From assembly GCA_031269135.1 (NCBI GenBank), contig JAISZP010000204.1, forward strand, positions 1 to 5,563: DNA of 5,563 nucleotides, written 5' to 3'. The position numbers and the translations under genes were made by a program. Below are positions 5,420 through 5,563 of this stretch, in pieces. The notes under the pieces are model-generated. The model was not told where the DNA came from, searched no databases, and saw nothing but the letters and a program-made list of their open reading frames with translations. This DNA comes from Deltaproteobacteria bacterium (lineage in GTDB: Bacteria; Desulfobacterota; Desulfarculia; Adiutricales; Adiutricaceae). Position 1 is the first letter of the stretch. Every line of letters begins with the position of its first letter.

Positions 5420-5524
5420 GATGTGCTCGCTCTCTCTAGCTCTGATCGCTCTAGAGGTGATCTTTCTAGATTTGCTCCTTCCAGGCTTGCTCTTTCTAGA
5501 GGCGATCTCTCTGCACTCGCTATC
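5420..5524 (+). repeat. 15-bp tandem array, reads as pentapeptide-like repeats
   Basis: Seven 15-bp units begin at 5420, 5435, 5450, 5465, 5480, 5495 and 5510. The clearest are TCTAGAGGTGATCTT (5450) and TCTAGAGGCGATCTC (5495). In one + frame they read DVLAL, SSSDR, SRGDL, SRFAP, SRLAL, SRGDL, SALAI, ending at TGA 5531-5533. GDLSR-type units resemble the A(D/N)Lxx pentapeptide repeat. That frame opens at ATG 5318 without a ribosome binding site and has no recognisable N-terminal part. It is therefore annotated as a repeat, possibly the tail of a broken pentapeptide-repeat gene. Confidence 0.7.
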
Positions 5525-5563
5525 TGGGCTTGATTACTAGGCGATTAACGTCTCTAGCACCAT

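Larger units (their letters stand above)
4849..5563. other. Gene-free 3' stretch with hairpin and repeat arrays
   Basis: No convincing gene is visible. Overlapping + frames at 5112-5364 (69 and 79 codons) lack ribosome binding sites and recognisable motifs. Noted structures are a CGGCAA-CA-TTGCCG inverted repeat around 4852-4866, the hairpin 4904-4929, a dispersed inverted pair CCGCAAATT (about 4931) / AATTTGCGG (about 5056), a 13-bp periodic stretch at 5109-5173 and a 15-bp array at 5420-5524. Confidence 0.5.

Overview
The window looks like a gene-poor accessory stretch of a bacterial chromosome, with roughly balanced base composition and several AT-rich patches. Only two convincing intact genes are present, both on the + strand: a Sel1-repeat protein (851-1930) and a NifA-like AAA+/Fis-type transcriptional regulator (3108-4748). 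The C-terminus of the regulator (MGLRMKRLNLDYRDFR) resembles NifA/AnfA-type regulators of diazotrophic, often deltaproteobacterial, species. The combination of Sel1 repeats, a transposase-like tail and much decaying DNA would fit a host-associated or genome-degrading bacterium. This taxonomic reading is inference from motif memory, not from a search.

Layout. Positions 3-137 carry the probable last 44 codons of a gene entering from the left, resembling the tail of an IS4/IS1634-type transposase. Positions 138-445 are AT-rich and gene-free, with a 9-bp tandem duplication and a strong hairpin. Positions 446-800 hold a frameshifted, stop-containing relic of a Sel1 gene, collinear with the middle of the intact gene that follows. 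The relic ends in three 18-bp tandem repeats. The intact Sel1 gene has two candidate starts: ATG 851 without a ribosome binding site, or TTG 869 behind an AAAAGGAG. Positions 1931-3000 contain no supportable gene but carry a 16-bp palindrome, a hexamer array, and 28-bp, 16-bp and 8-bp tandem duplications. A textbook -24/-12 sigma-54 promoter at 3004-3019 precedes the regulator. After the regulator come a possible 44-codon overlapping ORF (4714-4848), a hairpin, a 13-bp periodic array and a 15-bp array that reads as pentapeptide-like repeats.

The most interesting feature is the regulator. Its GAF, AAA+ and helix-turn-helix layout is that of a sigma-54 activator, and Walker A, sensor I and sensor II are kept. 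However, the GAFTGA sigma-54 contact loop reads GTLQPH and is two residues shorter, Walker B is DD instead of DE, and both expected arginine fingers are replaced by Met and Ser. It is therefore unlikely to remodel sigma-54 holoenzyme in the classical way, although its own gene appears to be transcribed from a sigma-54 promoter. The Sel1 gene and the regulator are about 1.1 kb apart and nothing in the sequence links their functions.
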